Assembly: GCF_900215375.1 (NCBI RefSeq)
Contig: NZ_OBEF01000007.1
Coordinates: 124,001-188,000, forward strand
Length of the DNA stretch: 64,000 nucleotides
From: Enterobacter sp. CC120223-11
Lineage (GTDB): Bacteria > Pseudomonadota > Gammaproteobacteria > Enterobacterales > Enterobacteriaceae
Direction: 5' to 3'
A model generated the notes under the pieces. The model had not been told where the DNA came from, made no database searches, and saw nothing but the letters and a program-made list of their open reading frames with translations. Within the stretch, counting starts at the first letter, position 1; every line of letters starts with the position of its first letter. Positions 1-11,451 of the stretch are shown here, piece by piece. The position numbers and the translations under genes are program-made.

Positions 1-1162
1 GGTGAATATTATCGGCGTGGGCAGCTGCCCATCCCGGGGTATGGACAAAGGCGGCGTTAACGACCTGGAATCCGTGGTGAAATGCGTTCAGCGCGCCATT
101 GACCAGGCTGAACTGATGGCTGATTGCCAGATCTCATCCGTGTATCTGGCGCTTTCAGGCAAACATATTAGCTGTCAGAATGAAATCGGCATGGTGCCGA
201 TTTCCGAAGAAGAAGTGACCCAGGAAGACGTTGAGAACGTGGTGCACACGGCAAAGTCCGTACGCGTTCGTGATGAGCATCGTGTCCTGCACGTTATTCC
301 GCAGGAGTACGCCATTGACTATCAGGAAGGGATCAAAAACCCTGTCGGCTTGTCTGGCGTGCGCATGCAGGCGAAAGTGCATCTGATTACCTGCCACAAC
401 GACATGGCGAAAAATATCGTCAAAGCCGTGGAACGCTGTGGCCTGAAAGTTGACCAACTCATTTTTGCCGGGCTGGCATCGAGTTATTCCGTGCTGACGG
501 AAGACGAACGTGAGCTGGGCGTCTGTGTGGTCGATGTCGGCGGTGGTACTATGGACATCGCCGTGTATACCGGCGGTGCGCTGCGTCATACCAAAGTTAT
601 CCCGTATGCCGGGAACGTGGTCACCAGCGACATCGCTTACGCCTTCGGTACGCCACCAAGCGATGCCGAGGCGATTAAAGTTCGCCACGGCTGTGCGCTC
701 GGCTCTATCGTCGGCAAAGACGAAAGCGTGGAAGTGCCAAGCGTGGGTGGTCGTCCACCGCGCAGCCTGCAGCGCCAGACGCTGGCCGAGGTCATCGAGC
801 CGCGTTATACCGAGCTGCTGAACCTGGTGAACGAAGAGATTTTGCAGTTGCAGGAACAGCTGCGCCAGCAGGGTGTCAAACACCATCTGGCGGCAGGCAT
901 TGTTCTGACCGGCGGTGCGGCGCAAATTGAAGGCCTGGCGGCCTGCGCACAGCGCGTGTTCCATACGCAGGTGCGCATTGGTGCGCCGCTGAACATCACC
1001 GGCCTGACGGATTATGCCCAGGAGCCTTACTATTCAACGGCTGTGGGCCTGCTGCACTACGGAAAAGAGTCACACCTGAGTGGTGAAGCAGAAGTGGAAA
1101 AACGTGTCGCAGTGAGTTCGTGGATCAAACGAATCAACACCTGGCTGCGAAAAGAGTTTTAA
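1..1162 (+). CDS. ftsA: Cell division protein FtsA, 5' end cut by window
   Basis: Actin-like ATPase that tethers FtsZ filaments to the inner membrane and recruits later divisome proteins. 386 codons are visible. By comparison with the E. coli protein (420 aa) the first 32 residues lie outside the window, and the first full codon here is an internal GTG (Val), not a start. Visible signs are the phosphate-binding DVGGGTMD motif of the actin/Hsp70 fold, the second glycine motif VLTGGAAQIEG, and the C-terminal amphipathic helix ending in WLRKEF, which targets the membrane. The region just before that helix is two residues shorter than in E. coli (KRVAVSSW). ftsZ follows after 61 bases. Identification is certain. 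Confidence 0.98.
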   Translation, partial: VNIIGVGSCPSRGMDKGGVNDLESVVKCVQRAIDQAELMADCQISSVYLALSGKHISCQNEIGMVPISEEEVTQEDVENVVHTAKSVRVRDEHRVLHVIPQEYAIDYQEGIKNPVGLSGVRMQAKVHLITCHNDMAKNIVKAVERCGLKVDQLIFAGLASSYSVLTEDERELGVCVVDVGGGTMDIAVYTGGALRHTKVIPYAGNVVTSDIAYAFGTPPSDAEAIKVRHGCALGSIVGKDESVEVPSVGGRPPRSLQRQTLAEVIEPRYTELLNLVNEEILQLQEQLRQQGVKHHLAAGIVLTGGAAQIEGLAACAQRVFHTQVRIGAPLNITGLTDYAQEPYYSTAVGLLHYGKESHLSGEAEVEKRVAVSSWIKRINTWLRKEF

Positions 1163-1223
1163 TTTTTTATGAGAGCGCCGAAAATTGCGCTCTCAGGCGA
1201 CAGGCACAACGGAGAGAGAAACT

Positions 1224-2375
1224 ATGTTTGAACCTATGGAACTGACCAACGACGCGGTGATTAAAGTCATCGGCGTCGGTGGTGGCGGTGGCAACGCCGT
1301 TGAACACATGGTGCGCGAGCGCATTGAGGGCGTTGAATTCTTCGCGGTGAACACGGACGCCCAGGCGTTACGTAAAACTGCTGTCGGTCAGACCATCCAG
1401 ATTGGTAACGGGATTACCAAAGGTCTGGGCGCGGGTGCTAACCCGGAAGTCGGTCGCAACGCGGCAGACGAAGACCGTGAAGCGCTGCGTGCTGCCCTTG
1501 ATGGTGCTGACATGGTCTTCATCGCAGCCGGCATGGGCGGCGGTACCGGTACCGGTGCAGCACCTGTTGTGGCTGAAGTAGCTAAAGATTTAGGTATTCT
1601 GACCGTTGCCGTGGTGACCAAGCCTTTCAACTTTGAAGGCAAGAAGCGCATGGCGTTCGCGGAGCAGGGTATCGCTGAGCTGTCCAAACATGTGGACTCG
1701 CTGATCACCATTCCTAACGACAAGCTGCTGAAAGTGTTGGGTCGCGGCATTTCCCTGCTGGATGCGTTTGGCGCAGCCAATGACGTGCTGAAAGGCGCGG
1801 TTCAGGGTATCGCCGAACTGATTACGCGTCCGGGTCTGATGAACGTCGACTTCGCTGACGTGCGCACCGTGATGTCCGAAATGGGCTACGCGATGATGGG
1901 CTCCGGTCTGGCAAGCGGTGAAGACCGTGCGGAAGAAGCGGCTGAAATGGCTATCTCTTCTCCACTGCTGGAAGATATCGACCTGTCGGGTGCTCGCGGC
2001 GTGCTGGTCAACATCACCGCTGGTTTCGACCTGCGTCTGGATGAGTTCGAAACCGTCGGTAACACTATCCGTGCGTTTGCTTCGGATAACGCGACCGTGG
2101 TTATCGGTACTTCTCTCGACCCGGACATGAACGACGAACTGCGCGTGACCGTTGTGGCCACCGGTATCGGTATGGACAAACGTCCAGAAATTACCCTGGT
2201 CACCAACAAGCAACAGCAGCAGCCAGTGATGGACCGTTATCAGCAGCACGGCATGGCGCCGTTGACGCAAGAGCAGAAGCCGGTAGCAAAAGTGGTTAAC
2301 GACAATACGCCGCAGACCACCAAAGAGCCGGATTATCTGGATATCCCTGCATTCCTGCGCAAGCAAGCTGATTAA
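1224..2375 (+). CDS. ftsZ: Cell division GTPase FtsZ
   Basis: Tubulin homologue that polymerises into the cytoplasmic Z ring. The ATG at 1224 gives 383 aa, exactly the E. coli length, and is preceded by GGAGAG at 1211. An in-frame TTG 39 bases upstream is not favoured. The tubulin signature GGGTGTG is at residues 105-111, the nucleotide-binding [10 protein letters not shown] near 17-26, and the NVDFADV loop that completes the GTPase site of the next subunit is present. A variable Gln-rich linker leads to the conserved C-terminal tail ([14 protein letters not shown]), which binds FtsA, ZipA and ZapD; zapD is also in this window at 7584-8327. Confidence 0.99.
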   Translation: MFEPMELTNDAVIKVIGVGGGGGNAVEHMVRERIEGVEFFAVNTDAQALRKTAVGQTIQIGNGITKGLGAGANPEVGRNAADEDREALRAALDGADMVFIAAGMGGGTGTGAAPVVAEVAKDLGILTVAVVTKPFNFEGKKRMAFAEQGIAELSKHVDSLITIPNDKLLKVLGRGISLLDAFGAANDVLKGAVQGIAELITRPGLMNVDFADVRTVMSEMGYAMMGSGLASGEDRAEEAAEMAISSPLLEDIDLSGARGVLVNITAGFDLRLDEFETVGNTIRAFASDNATVVIGTSLDPDMNDELRVTVVATGIGMDKRPEITLVTNKQQQQPVMDRYQQHGMAPLTQEQKPVAKVVNDNTPQTTKEPDYLDIPAFLRKQAD

Positions 2376-2406
2376 GAATTAGCTGGAATTTGGGAATCTG
2401 CGCTCT

Positions 2407-2437
2407 TTGTGCTAAACTGGCCTGCCGAATGTATAGT
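2407..2437 (+). promoter_or_regulatory. Probable lpxC promoter
   Basis: The 100-base gap between ftsZ and lpxC contains a -10-like TATAGT at 2432-2437 with TTGTGC at 2407-2412 upstream. The spacing is 19 bases, or 17 if GTGCTA at 2409-2414 is taken as the -35. lpxC is known to have its own promoter in E. coli in the equivalent position. The exact hexamers are inferred. Confidence 0.45.
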
Positions 2438-2472
2438 ACACTTCGGTTGGATAAGTAATTTGGCGAGATTAA

Positions 2473-3393
<921 letters not shown>

Positions 3394-3413
3394 GCCTGAC
3401 CATTCAGTAAAAT

Positions 3414-3467
3414 CGACTGGTTAACTCAGGTACTCTCTCCGTCCTGGGTCCCAGTCGTTTTTCTTTT
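3414..3467 (+). terminator. Possible intrinsic terminator after lpxC
   Basis: CGACTGG at 3414-3420 can pair with CCAGTCG at 3451-3457 across a long loop that itself contains a CAGG/CCTG helix. A T-rich run follows at once (TTTTTC then TTTTT). The loop is long, so the call is moderate. The 265-base gap to secM shows no other gene. Confidence 0.45.
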
Positions 3468-3658
3468 TGTATCTCTGATACCTCTCCCTCCCTTCTCCTG
3501 TTGTTAATTTCTGCTTCAAATACGTCCGACAGCTGATTTTGTGAGCACTTTCCCACGTGGTTTTCCGTCATTCCTGCTGCTGGCAAGCGTCATTAGTGGT
3601 ACTATCTGAACGCTTAAAATTTTTAGTGGGTTGCCTGGTAACGAAGGTGAAAAGGTAA

Positions 3659-4159
3659 GTGAACGGAATACTGACGCGCTGGCGACAGTTTGGCAGACGA
3701 TACTTCTGGCCGCATCTCCTGTTGGGGATGGTTGCGGCGGGATTCGGCTTGCCTGCGATTGCCAGTACAGCAGAATCCGCACCGCCAACCAAAACTGCCA
3801 GCAGCCACACGGCCACGACGAAGGTTAACTTCACGCATCTGATGCTGGAGGCCAATCGTCGGCCAGCGTTTACCGTCGATTACTGGCATCAGCACGCAAT
3901 TCGCACGGTTATCCGGCATCTTTCGTTCGCGATGGCACCGCAGGCGCTGCCGGTAGCGGAAGCCTCCGCACCGCTTGAAGTTCATCACCTTGCCTTACTG
4001 GATACGCTCAGCGCGCTGCTAATGCGCGAAGGCCAGCCGCCTGCTGCTGTCCATTCTGCATCCGTTCAATCGGAGCCTCCTTCCGATAACATCTTCTCTG
4101 TCCGTAGCTGGTTAAGCCAGGTGCAGGGCATCCGCGCCGGACCTCAACGCCTTAGCTGA
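3659..4159 (+). CDS. secM: Secretion monitor SecM (translation arrest peptide)
   Basis: Regulator of secA: its nascent chain stalls the ribosome unless pulled by the Sec machinery, and the stall exposes the secA ribosome binding site. 166 aa from a GTG start, as in E. coli (170 aa). A long signal sequence (residues about 1-36, hydrophobic core [17 protein letters not shown], AxA-type cleavage) comes first. The arrest motif lies at residues 146-162: F146, W151, then L152 where E. coli has Ile156, and the invariant GIRAGP block at 157-162. The tail is QRLS. The middle of the protein diverges freely, as expected when only the ends are constrained. secA begins 62 bases downstream. Confidence 0.97.
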   Translation: MNGILTRWRQFGRRYFWPHLLLGMVAAGFGLPAIASTAESAPPTKTASSHTATTKVNFTHLMLEANRRPAFTVDYWHQHAIRTVIRHLSFAMAPQALPVAEASAPLEVHHLALLDTLSALLMREGQPPAAVHSASVQSEPPSDNIFSVRSWLSQVQGIRAGPQRLS

Positions 4160-4221
4160 AAAGAACTCACCTTCAACTAATAACTAAAACTCCGCAAAGC
4201 GGGGCGATTGAGACTGTAATC
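4160..4221 (+). promoter_or_regulatory. secM-secA intergenic RNA switch
   Basis: This 62-base gap keeps the E. coli arrangement: a CTCCGCAAAGCGGGG hairpin core (about 4189-4204) followed by GCGATTGAGACTGTAATC before the secA ATG. In E. coli, base pairing of this region with the end of secM hides the secA ribosome binding site until the SecM-stalled ribosome opens it. The hairpin is seen in the sequence; the mechanism is carried over from E. coli. Confidence 0.75.
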
Positions 4222-6924
4222 ATGCTTAATATTTTGACCAAAGTTTTCGGTAGCCGTAACGACCGTACGCTGCGCCGCATGCGTAAAACCGTTGCACAAA
4301 TCAATGCCATGGAACCTGACCTGGAAAAGCTCTCTGACGATGAGCTGAAAGCGAAAACCGAAGAGTTCCGTGCCCGTCTGGAAAAAGGTGCCACTGTTGA
4401 AAGCCTGATCCCGGAAGCTTTTGCCGTTGTACGTGAGGCGAGCAAGCGCGTGTTCGGCATGCGTCACTTCGACGTACAGCTGCTCGGCGGGATGGTGCTT
4501 AACGATCGCTGCATCGCAGAAATGCGTACCGGTGAAGGTAAAACCCTGACGGCAACGCTGCCGGCCTACGTCAACGCCCTGTCTGGCAAAGGCGTTCACG
4601 TTGTAACCGTCAACGACTATCTGGCCCAGCGTGATGCTGAAAACAACCGTCCTCTGTTCGAATTCCTCGGCATGAGCGTCGCGGTGAACATGTCCGGTAT
4701 GCCTGCTCCGGCGAAGCGTGAAGCCTATGCAGCCGACATCACCTACGGCACCAACAACGAATACGGCTTCGACTACCTGCGCGATAACATGGCGTTCAGC
4801 CCTGAAGAACGCGTTCAGCGTAAACTGCACTACGCGTTGGTCGATGAGGTGGACTCCATCCTTATCGATGAAGCCCGTACCCCGCTTATCATCTCCGGCC
4901 CGGCTGAAGACAGCTCTGAGATGTACAAGCAGGTTAACAAAATCATTCCAAACCTGATCCGTCAGGAAAAAGAAGACTCTGACACCTTCCAGGGCGAAGG
5001 CCACTTCTCCGTTGATGAGAAAGCGCGCCAGGTGAACATCACCGAACGTGGTCTGGTGCTGGTTGAAGAGCTACTGGTGAAAGAAGGCATCATGGATGAG
5101 GGCGAGTCGCTCTATTCTCCTGCCAATATTATGCTGATGCACCACGTCACCGCGGCGCTGCGTGCGCACGTGCTGTTCGCTCGCGACGTTGACTACATCG
5201 TGAAAGATGGCGAAGTCATCATCGTCGATGAACACACCGGTCGTACCATGCAGGGCCGTCGCTGGTCCGATGGTCTGCACCAGGCGGTTGAAGCCAAAGA
5301 AGGCGTGGACATCCAGAACGAAAACCAGACGCTGGCCTCTATCACCTTCCAGAACTACTTCCGCCTGTACGAAAAACTGGCGGGTATGACCGGTACGGCA
5401 GACACCGAAGCATTCGAGTTCAGCTCCATCTACAAACTTGATACCGTGGTGGTGCCAACCAACCGTCCGATGATCCGTAAGGACATGCCGGACCTGGTCT
5501 ACATGACCGAAGCCGAGAAAATTCAGGCGATTATCGAAGATATTAAAGAGCGTACTGTTAACGGCCAGCCGGTGCTGGTGGGTACCATCTCTATCGAAAA
5601 ATCGGAAGTGGTTTCTCAGGAGCTGACCAAAGCAGGCATCAAGCACAACGTGCTGAACGCCAAATTCCACGCCAGCGAAGCCGATATCGTTGCTCAGGCG
5701 GGTTATCCGTCCACCGTTACCATCGCCACTAACATGGCAGGTCGTGGTACGGACATCATGCTCGGCGGTAGCTGGCAGGCGGAAGTCGCGCAGCTTGAAG
5801 CGCCGACGGAAGAACAAATCGCACAGATCAAAGCAGACTGGCAGGTTCGCCACGACGCAGTTCTGGCGGCGGGCGGCCTGCACATCGTCGGTACCGAACG
5901 TCACGAATCACGTCGTATCGATAACCAGCTGCGTGGCCGTTCAGGCCGTCAGGGTGACGCCGGTTCTTCCCGCTTCTACCTGTCGATGGAAGATGCGCTG
6001 ATGCGTATTTTTGCCTCGGATCGCGTGTCCGGCATGATGCGTAAACTGGGTATGAAGCCTGGTGAAGCCATTGAACACCCTTGGGTAACCAAAGCTATCG
6101 CCAACGCGCAGCGTAAAGTGGAAAGCCGCAACTTCGATATTCGTAAGCAGCTGCTGGAGTATGATGACGTCGCCAACGACCAGCGTCGTGCGATCTACAC
6201 CCAGCGTAACGAACTGCTGGACGTGTCTGACGTGAGCGAAACCATCGCCAGCATCCGTGAAGACGTGTTCAAAGCGACCATTGATGCGCACATTCCGCCT
6301 CAGTCTCTGGAAGAAATGTGGGACATCGAAGGCCTTCAGGAACGCCTGAAAAATGACTTCGACCTCGACCTGCCAATCAAAGAGTGGCTGGACAAAGAGC
6401 CAGAGCTGCACGAAGAAACCCTGCGCGAACGTATCCTGCAAAGCGGTATCGAAGTGTATCAGCGTAAGGAAGAAGTGGTTGGCACCGAGATGATGCGCCA
6501 CTTCGAAAAAGGCGTGATGCTGCAGACCCTCGACTCCCTGTGGAAAGAGCACCTGGCAGCGATGGACTACCTGCGCCAGGGCATCCATCTGCGTGGCTAT
6601 GCGCAGAAGGATCCTAAGCAGGAGTACAAGCGTGAATCCTTCTCCATGTTCGCCGCGATGCTGGAATCGCTGAAATATGAAGTGATCAGCACCCTGTGCA
6701 AGGTTCAGGTCCGCATGCCGGAAGAAGTGGAAGCGATGGAAGAGCAGCGCCGCGAAGAAGCTGAACGTCTGGCGCAGATGCAGCAGCTCAGCCATGCTGA
6801 CGACGACACCGCCGCAGCAGAGTCCCTGGCCGCACAGACCGGCGATCGCAAAGTTGGTCGCAACGATCCTTGCCCATGCGGTTCCGGTAAAAAATACAAG
6901 CAGTGTCATGGCCGCATTGCCTGA
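4222..6924 (+). CDS. secA: Preprotein translocase ATPase SecA
   Basis: Motor ATPase that drives unfolded preproteins through SecYEG. 900 aa, one residue shorter than E. coli SecA because the extreme N-terminus reads [10 protein letters not shown]. Walker A GEGKT is at residues 104-108, and Walker B is the [15 protein letters not shown] region. The preprotein-binding domain, helical scaffold ([13 protein letters not shown]) and helical wing follow. The C-terminal zinc site binds SecB and phospholipid, with Cys884, Cys886, Cys895 and His896. The final residues are GRIA rather than the E. coli GRLQ. Translation is coupled to secM upstream. Confidence 0.99.
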   Translation: MLNILTKVFGSRNDRTLRRMRKTVAQINAMEPDLEKLSDDELKAKTEEFRARLEKGATVESLIPEAFAVVREASKRVFGMRHFDVQLLGGMVLNDRCIAEMRTGEGKTLTATLPAYVNALSGKGVHVVTVNDYLAQRDAENNRPLFEFLGMSVAVNMSGMPAPAKREAYAADITYGTNNEYGFDYLRDNMAFSPEERVQRKLHYALVDEVDSILIDEARTPLIISGPAEDSSEMYKQVNKIIPNLIRQEKEDSDTFQGEGHFSVDEKARQVNITERGLVLVEELLVKEGIMDEGESLYSPANIMLMHHVTAALRAHVLFARDVDYIVKDGEVIIVDEHTGRTMQGRRWSDGLHQAVEAKEGVDIQNENQTLASITFQNYFRLYEKLAGMTGTADTEAFEFSSIYKLDTVVVPTNRPMIRKDMPDLVYMTEAEKIQAIIEDIKERTVNGQPVLVGTISIEKSEVVSQELTKAGIKHNVLNAKFHASEADIVAQAGYPSTVTIATNMAGRGTDIMLGGSWQAEVAQLEAPTEEQIAQIKADWQVRHDAVLAAGGLHIVGTERHESRRIDNQLRGRSGRQGDAGSSRFYLSMEDALMRIFASDRVSGMMRKLGMKPGEAIEHPWVTKAIANAQRKVESRNFDIRKQLLEYDDVANDQRRAIYTQRNELLDVSDVSETIASIREDVFKATIDAHIPPQSLEEMWDIEGLQERLKNDFDLDLPIKEWLDKEPELHEETLRERILQSGIEVYQRKEEVVGTEMMRHFEKGVMLQTLDSLWKEHLAAMDYLRQGIHLRGYAQKDPKQEYKRESFSMFAAMLESLKYEVISTLCKVQVRMPEEVEAMEEQRREEAERLAQMQQLSHADDDTAAAESLAAQTGDRKVGRNDPCPCGSGKKYKQCHGRIA

Positions 6925-6946
6925 TCACTGCGATAAATAAAAGCTG

Positions 6947-6971
6947 AGGCGCTGGTAACAGCGCCTTTTTT
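6947..6971 (+). terminator. Intrinsic terminator after secA
   Basis: An 8-bp perfect stem, AGGCGCTG (6947-6954) with CAGCGCCT (6959-6966), has a GTAA loop and continues straight into a T run. It lies 22 bases after the secA stop and 15 bases before mutT, so mutT expression probably relies on read-through or its own promoter. Confidence 0.85.
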
Positions 6972-6985
6972 ATGGAGCTAATACA

Positions 6986-7378
6986 ATGAAAACCCTGCAA
7001 ATCTCGACTGGTATTTTACGTAACGCCGCCGGTGAAATCTTTATTACCCAGCGCGCTGCGGATTCACACATGGCCAACATGTGGGAATTCCCGGGGGGCA
7101 AAATCGAAGAGGGCGAAAGCCCGGAGATGGCGCTGGCGCGTGAGCTGTTTGAGGAAGTGGGCATTTTGCCAGAATCCGCTTATCTGTTCGACAAACTGGA
7201 ATATCAGTTCCCGGACAGGCACATCACGCTGTGGTTCTGGCTGGTAGACAGCTGGCAGGGCGAGCCGTGGGGCAAAGAAGGGCAGCCGGGGCGCTGGGTG
7301 GCGCAGAAGGATTTGTTGGCAGAAGAGTTCCCTCCTGCCAACGAGCCTGTGATTGCGAAACTGATCGCCGAAGCTTAA
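6986..7378 (+). CDS. mutT: 8-oxo-dGTP diphosphatase MutT
   Basis: Sanitises the nucleotide pool by hydrolysing 8-oxo-dGTP to the monophosphate, preventing A:T to C:G transversions. 130 aa (E. coli 129). The complete Nudix box lies at residues 38-60 with the spacing G-x5-E-x7-R-E-x2-E-E-x-G, the catalytic glutamates being at 53, 56 and 57. The stop codon overlaps the yacG stop codon by four bases on the other strand (7375-7378), so the two genes converge tail to tail without a terminator between them. Confidence 0.97.
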   Translation: MKTLQISTGILRNAAGEIFITQRAADSHMANMWEFPGGKIEEGESPEMALARELFEEVGILPESAYLFDKLEYQFPDRHITLWFWLVDSWQGEPWGKEGQPGRWVAQKDLLAEEFPPANEPVIAKLIAEA

Positions 7379-7569
7379 GGCTGTTCTTCGCTCCAGTCGT
7401 CGCTTTCGGAAAGATCGCCGGAGCTTGGGATCCGCTTCTCTTCAGCAGCCCATTCGCCAAGATCGATCAGCTGACAGCGCTTGCTGCAGAAGGGGCGGAA
7501 CGGACTCTGTTCGCCCCAGACGATGCTTTTGCCGCAGGTCGGGCAGTTGACGGTGGTGATATCGGTCAT
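7375..7569 (-). CDS. yacG: DNA gyrase inhibitor YacG
   Basis: Small zinc protein that binds the GyrB C-terminal domain and inhibits gyrase in E. coli. 64 aa (E. coli 65). The four zinc ligands form CPTCGK (Cys9, Cys12) and CSKRC (Cys28, Cys32), followed by the conserved [16 protein letters not shown] block and an acidic tail. It lies 14 bases after zapD and is probably the last gene of the coaE-zapD-yacG transcript. Confidence 0.96.
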   Translation of the reverse strand: MTDITTVNCPTCGKSIVWGEQSPFRPFCSKRCQLIDLGEWAAEEKRIPSSGDLSESDDWSEEQP

Positions 7570-7583
7570 GTGTGCTCCGTTCC

Positions 7584-8327
7584 TCAGCAGCAGGCCAGTT
7601 CAAAGTCCAGACGTTCCGGCACCTGGCCGTTCTCGCTGTCCAGCGGCATGAATCGAATGGCGAAGCGGCTTTTATGTCCGGAAATCTGCGGGTAAAGCTG
7701 AGCGTCCAGCGCCAGCTGTAAACGCAGCAGATCGGCATCATCACCGTTGTCCTGGAAGAAGCCGTTCAGGCTGGTCTGTTTACGGTACGGCGCGGAGTTA
7801 CGGATAAGATCGAGGATCAGGTTCAGCGCCTGGTTCATCGGCTCCAGGCTCTGAAGCCAGTAAGTCACCTGTGCGTCGCGTTTGCTCTGCGGGGCATGAA
7901 GCCAGATATGCAGCGTGGGTAAATCGAAGCTGCAACAGCCGCCGGGAATGCTCAGACGCTGGCGAACCAGGCCAACCAGCTTATCTTCACGCAATACCTG
8001 CCCGACGCGCGGGGCCGTCATCAGTATGCCGCTGCTCTGCTTCAGCTGCTGGCGCAGCGCTTCGATGCGGGTTTGATCGACGCCCGGCACTTCGTCCCAC
8101 TGCTTCAGTTTACGCTGCTGGCGCTCCAGCTCTTTCAGCAGTTCTGTGCGCACTTCACCGCGTTCGAACACGTCCAGTAAATCCGCAATGTTTCTGAAAA
8201 AATGCAGGGCGCTGGCGTGATCCTGCACCGGCAGATTGCTGTTGAGCTGCTGAATCAGAAACTCAATTCGCAGCCATGTGCGCATTTTCTCATTCAGGGG
8301 ATGTTCAAAGAGGACGTGGGTGTGCAT
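7584..8327 (-). CDS. zapD: Z-ring associated protein ZapD
   Basis: Cytoplasmic dimer that cross-links FtsZ filaments by binding the FtsZ C-terminal tail. 247 aa, the E. coli length. Conserved runs along the whole protein ([18 protein letters not shown] at the N-terminus, [17 protein letters not shown] in the middle, [14 protein letters not shown] near the C-terminus) make the call certain, although it has no catalytic motif. Its ATG shares one base with the coaE stop codon (TAATG at 8325-8329), which implies translational coupling. Confidence 0.97.
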   Translation of the reverse strand: MHTHVLFEHPLNEKMRTWLRIEFLIQQLNSNLPVQDHASALHFFRNIADLLDVFERGEVRTELLKELERQQRKLKQWDEVPGVDQTRIEALRQQLKQSSGILMTAPRVGQVLREDKLVGLVRQRLSIPGGCCSFDLPTLHIWLHAPQSKRDAQVTYWLQSLEPMNQALNLILDLIRNSAPYRKQTSLNGFFQDNGDDADLLRLQLALDAQLYPQISGHKSRFAIRFMPLDSENGQVPERLDFELACC

Positions 8328-8947
8328 TACGGTTTTTCCTGTAAATCGGCCTGATGCGCCAGCTTCAGATAGCGGGCGTGCAGGCGGGCTACATCCAATG
8401 CGATGGCATCTGGTGCGCCGTTGTTATCAATGACGTCATCCGCCACGGCAAGACGCTGTTCGCGTGTGGCCTGGGCGGCAAGAATTTGTTTCGCATGGTC
8501 TTCAGACACATGATCGCGCTGAATAGTGCGTTTCAGCTGAGTTTCGACGGAAACATCGACCACCAGCACCCGGTTGGCTTTTTGCCAGAGCTTGTTTTCC
8601 ACCAGTAGCGGCACAACCCACAGAACATATGGGGAGGTTGCCTGCTGCATCTGGCGTTGGGTTTCCTGCTGAATCAGAGGGTGGAGAAGGGCATTCAGCC
8701 AGGCTTTCTCGGCGGCATGAGCAAAAATACGTTCACGAAGCAGGCGGCGATTCAGGCTGCCATCCGCCAGCAGCATCTCTGCGCCATAGCGAGTGACGAT
8801 TGCCTGTAGCGCCGGGCTTTCCGGTTCGACAACCTGACGGGCGATAATATCGGCATCAATCACGTGTGTTCCCAGGTCTGCAAAGGCATTCGCGACGGTA
8901 CTTTTCCCGCTGCCGATGCCGCCTGTTAACGCCACTATATAGCCCAT
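8327..8947 (-). CDS. coaE: Dephospho-CoA kinase
   Basis: Last step of coenzyme A synthesis: phosphorylates the 3'-hydroxyl of dephospho-CoA with ATP. 206 aa from the ATG at 8947, matching E. coli; an in-frame codon 27 bases further upstream would add nine residues with no family support. The P-loop GGIGSGKST is at residues 9-17, and the CoaE signature [14 protein letters not shown] follows. It is the first gene of the coaE-zapD-yacG group and is divergent from guaC. panB, panC and panD elsewhere in the window supply the pantothenate that ends in this reaction. Confidence 0.97.
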   Translation of the reverse strand: MGYIVALTGGIGSGKSTVANAFADLGTHVIDADIIARQVVEPESPALQAIVTRYGAEMLLADGSLNRRLLRERIFAHAAEKAWLNALLHPLIQQETQRQMQQATSPYVLWVVPLLVENKLWQKANRVLVVDVSVETQLKRTIQRDHVSEDHAKQILAAQATREQRLAVADDVIDNNGAPDAIALDVARLHARYLKLAHQADLQEKP

Positions 8948-9090
8948 AAACCCTGTCCCGTGAAGAATAACCAATGCAAATCAATTGGTTAAAATATGCA
9001 TTTCTGACCACTACCCTAACAAACGTGAATGCCGCCGTTCACCAGGTAAATTTGAACGATTGTAGCGTAAAAAAAGTGAAAATCGCAGTC

Positions 9091-9118
9091 TTGCGAAGGG
9101 ATGATTACTGCGTATGAT
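9091..9118 (+). promoter_or_regulatory. Probable guaC promoter
   Basis: TTGCGA at 9091-9096 and TATGAT at 9113-9118 are 16 bases apart, placing transcription start about 50 bases before the guaC ATG. This is the best sigma-70 match in the 227-base coaE-guaC divergent gap. Inferred from sequence only. Confidence 0.5.
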
Positions 9119-9174
9119 AGCGTCACTGGAGTTGTGCTTAGTCCTTTTTTGCCTCTAACCCCAGGAATCCCTAC

Positions 9175-10218
9175 ATGCGTATCGAAGAAGATCTGAAGTT
9201 AGGTTTTAAAGACGTTCTTATCCGCCCTAAACGCTCTACCCTCAAAAGCCGTTCCGAAGTTGAACTCGAACGCGAATACACCTTTAAGCATTCTGGTCAG
9301 AAATGGTCTGGCGTACCTGTTATTGCGGCAAACATGGATACCGTTGGGACTTTTGCAATGGCAAAAGCACTGGCGTCGTTTGGTATTCTGACCGCCGTTC
9401 ACAAACACTATTCTGTTGAAGAGTGGAAAGCCTTCACGGCGAGCGTCTCTGACGATGTTCTGAAGCATGTCATGGTTTCTACCGGCACTTCTGATGCGGA
9501 TTTCGATAAAACTAAACAGATTCTGAATCTGCATTCGGCGCTGAATTTCGTCTGCATTGACGTGGCGAACGGCTACTCCGAGCACTTCGTTCAGTTCCTG
9601 TCGAAAGCGCGCGCAGCCTGGCCGACTAAAACTATCTGTGCCGGTAATGTGGTCACTGGCGAAATGTGCGAAGAGCTGATTCTGGCTGGTGCAGATATTG
9701 TTAAAGTCGGGATCGGTCCGGGTTCCGTATGCACCACTCGCGTTAAAACGGGTGTGGGTTATCCGCAGCTTTCTGCCGTAATTGAATGTGCCGATGCCGC
9801 GCACGGCCTTGGCGGTCAGATCGTCAGCGATGGCGGCTGCACCATGCCGGGTGACGTAGCGAAAGCCTTCGGCGGCGGCGCGGACTTCGTGATGCTCGGC
9901 GGGATGCTGGCCGGTCACGAAGAGAGCGGTGGCACCGTGGTGGAAGAGAACGGTGAGAAATTCATGCTGTTCTACGGCATGAGCTCCGAATCAGCGATGA
10001 ATCGCCACGTTGGCGGCGTTGCAAAATACCGTGCAGCTGAAGGTAAAACCGTGAAGCTGAAACTGCGTGGGCCGGTAGAAGATACCGCGCGTGATATCCT
10101 CGGAGGCCTGCGTTCTGCCTGTACGTATGTCGGCGCAGCGCGCCTGAAAGAGCTGACCAAGCGCACCACCTTTATCCGCGTTCAGGAACAAGAGAACCGC
10201 GTGTTCAACAGCCTGTAA
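9175..10218 (+). CDS. guaC: GMP reductase
   Basis: NADPH-dependent reductive deamination of GMP to IMP, linking guanine to adenine nucleotides in purine salvage. 347 aa, the same as E. coli. TIM-barrel of the IMPDH/GMPR family, with the catalytic cysteine loop [10 protein letters not shown] around residue 186, the phosphate-binding VSDGGC and [15 protein letters not shown] segments, and no CBS domain insert, which separates it from IMP dehydrogenase. It is flanked by hofC on the opposite strand. Confidence 0.98.
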   Translation: MRIEEDLKLGFKDVLIRPKRSTLKSRSEVELEREYTFKHSGQKWSGVPVIAANMDTVGTFAMAKALASFGILTAVHKHYSVEEWKAFTASVSDDVLKHVMVSTGTSDADFDKTKQILNLHSALNFVCIDVANGYSEHFVQFLSKARAAWPTKTICAGNVVTGEMCEELILAGADIVKVGIGPGSVCTTRVKTGVGYPQLSAVIECADAAHGLGGQIVSDGGCTMPGDVAKAFGGGADFVMLGGMLAGHEESGGTVVEENGEKFMLFYGMSSESAMNRHVGGVAKYRAAEGKTVKLKLRGPVEDTARDILGGLRSACTYVGAARLKELTKRTTFIRVQEQENRVFNSL

Positions 10219-10254
10219 TGTTGTCAGACGCTGGCGTAGCCCCTGCGCCAGCGT

Positions 10255-11451
10255 TTATCCGCCGCTAATGGCATCCCCCAACTGAAACACAGGCAAATAC
10301 ATTGCCACCACCAGCGTGCCAATAATGACGCCCGTCACCAGCAACATTATCGGTTCTAGCAGCGTCGCCAGATTATCTGCCTGTTGATGCGTTTGCCCGC
10401 TGTGGTAGTGCGACAGATTATCCAGCATGGCATCAAGCGCGCCCGACGCTTCCCCGGTTCTGACCAGCTGTTTGCACAACGGCGTGAAAACGCTTTGCTT
10501 CTCCATCGCCTGCCAGATGGTGCTTCCCGACGCGACCGAAACACTCATCTGCTCAATGACCCTGCGCCACCACGGGCAGCTCAGCGTTTTTTCGACGCAT
10601 TCCAGCCCCTGCAAAAAGGGGATCCCCGCATTCTGAGTTAAGGCCAGTACGGTATATATCTGGCTCAGCATTTGCCCGCGTATCAGCCCAGAAACCACCG
10701 GCAATTTCAGCAACACTTGTGGGCGGAGCTTTTGCCAGCCGGGACTTCGTTGTAACAGCGGCCGCAGGATAAAGGGCAGGGCAACACCGCCAAAAATAAG
10801 TGGCCAACCCTGCTGGACGATATCAGCAAGTGACATCACCAGCCGGGTGAGCAAAGGCAGCGGCGTGTTGAAAGTGCGATAGATGGCGGCAAACTCCGGC
10901 AGCACGAAGCCGCACATCCCGATAACGACCAGCACGGCAAGCGACAGAATGATCAGCGGATAACGCAGCGCTTTTTTTACCTTCTGGCTGAGCCTGTGTT
11001 GCTCCTCCTGTTGACGGGCCAGATGCGCGCAGCAGTAATCCAGCTTGCCGGTCATTTCACCCGCCTGAATCATCGCAGGATACAAGGGCGGAAAGGCTTC
11101 CGGCCACTGCTGCATGGCGGTGGAAAGGGACTGCCCCTGCGCCAGCTGCCGGGCAAGATCCTGCATCAGGGCCTGCCACTGTGGGCTGGGGTGCTGTTCT
11201 GCCAGCAGCATCAGGCTGTCGGTGAGCGTCAATCCAGCCTTGAGCAGCGTGGACAACTGTTTTATTAGCTCGCTGTTGTACTGCTTTCGCCACTGTGATT
11301 TGCTGTGCTTTTTTCGCTTTATCGCTAGCGGATACACGCCTTCCTGCCCGATAAGCGCCATGGCGGCGATTTTGCTCTCAGCCCGGACGCTACCTTCTCT
11401 GGCCTCTCCCTGCTCCGTCACGCCTCGCCAGTGCCAAAGAGAGTCAGGCAT
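10255..11451 (-). CDS. hofC: Type IV pilus inner-membrane platform protein HofC
   Basis: GspF/PilC-family polytopic protein that forms the inner-membrane platform on which the assembly ATPase works. 398 aa (E. coli 400). Two repeated GspF domains are visible, each with a helix pair; membrane segments fall near residues 160-190, 210-235 and 365-390, and the motif LTRTGE/LVRTGEASGALD marks the second repeat. Its start overlaps the end of hofB by eight bases. The set hofC-hofB-ppdD gives a platform, an ATPase and a major pilin; the prepilin peptidase and secretin needed for a working pilus are not in this window. Confidence 0.93.
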   Translation of the reverse strand: MPDSLWHWRGVTEQGEAREGSVRAESKIAAMALIGQEGVYPLAIKRKKHSKSQWRKQYNSELIKQLSTLLKAGLTLTDSLMLLAEQHPSPQWQALMQDLARQLAQGQSLSTAMQQWPEAFPPLYPAMIQAGEMTGKLDYCCAHLARQQEEQHRLSQKVKKALRYPLIILSLAVLVVIGMCGFVLPEFAAIYRTFNTPLPLLTRLVMSLADIVQQGWPLIFGGVALPFILRPLLQRSPGWQKLRPQVLLKLPVVSGLIRGQMLSQIYTVLALTQNAGIPFLQGLECVEKTLSCPWWRRVIEQMSVSVASGSTIWQAMEKQSVFTPLCKQLVRTGEASGALDAMLDNLSHYHSGQTHQQADNLATLLEPIMLLVTGVIIGTLVVAMYLPVFQLGDAISGG

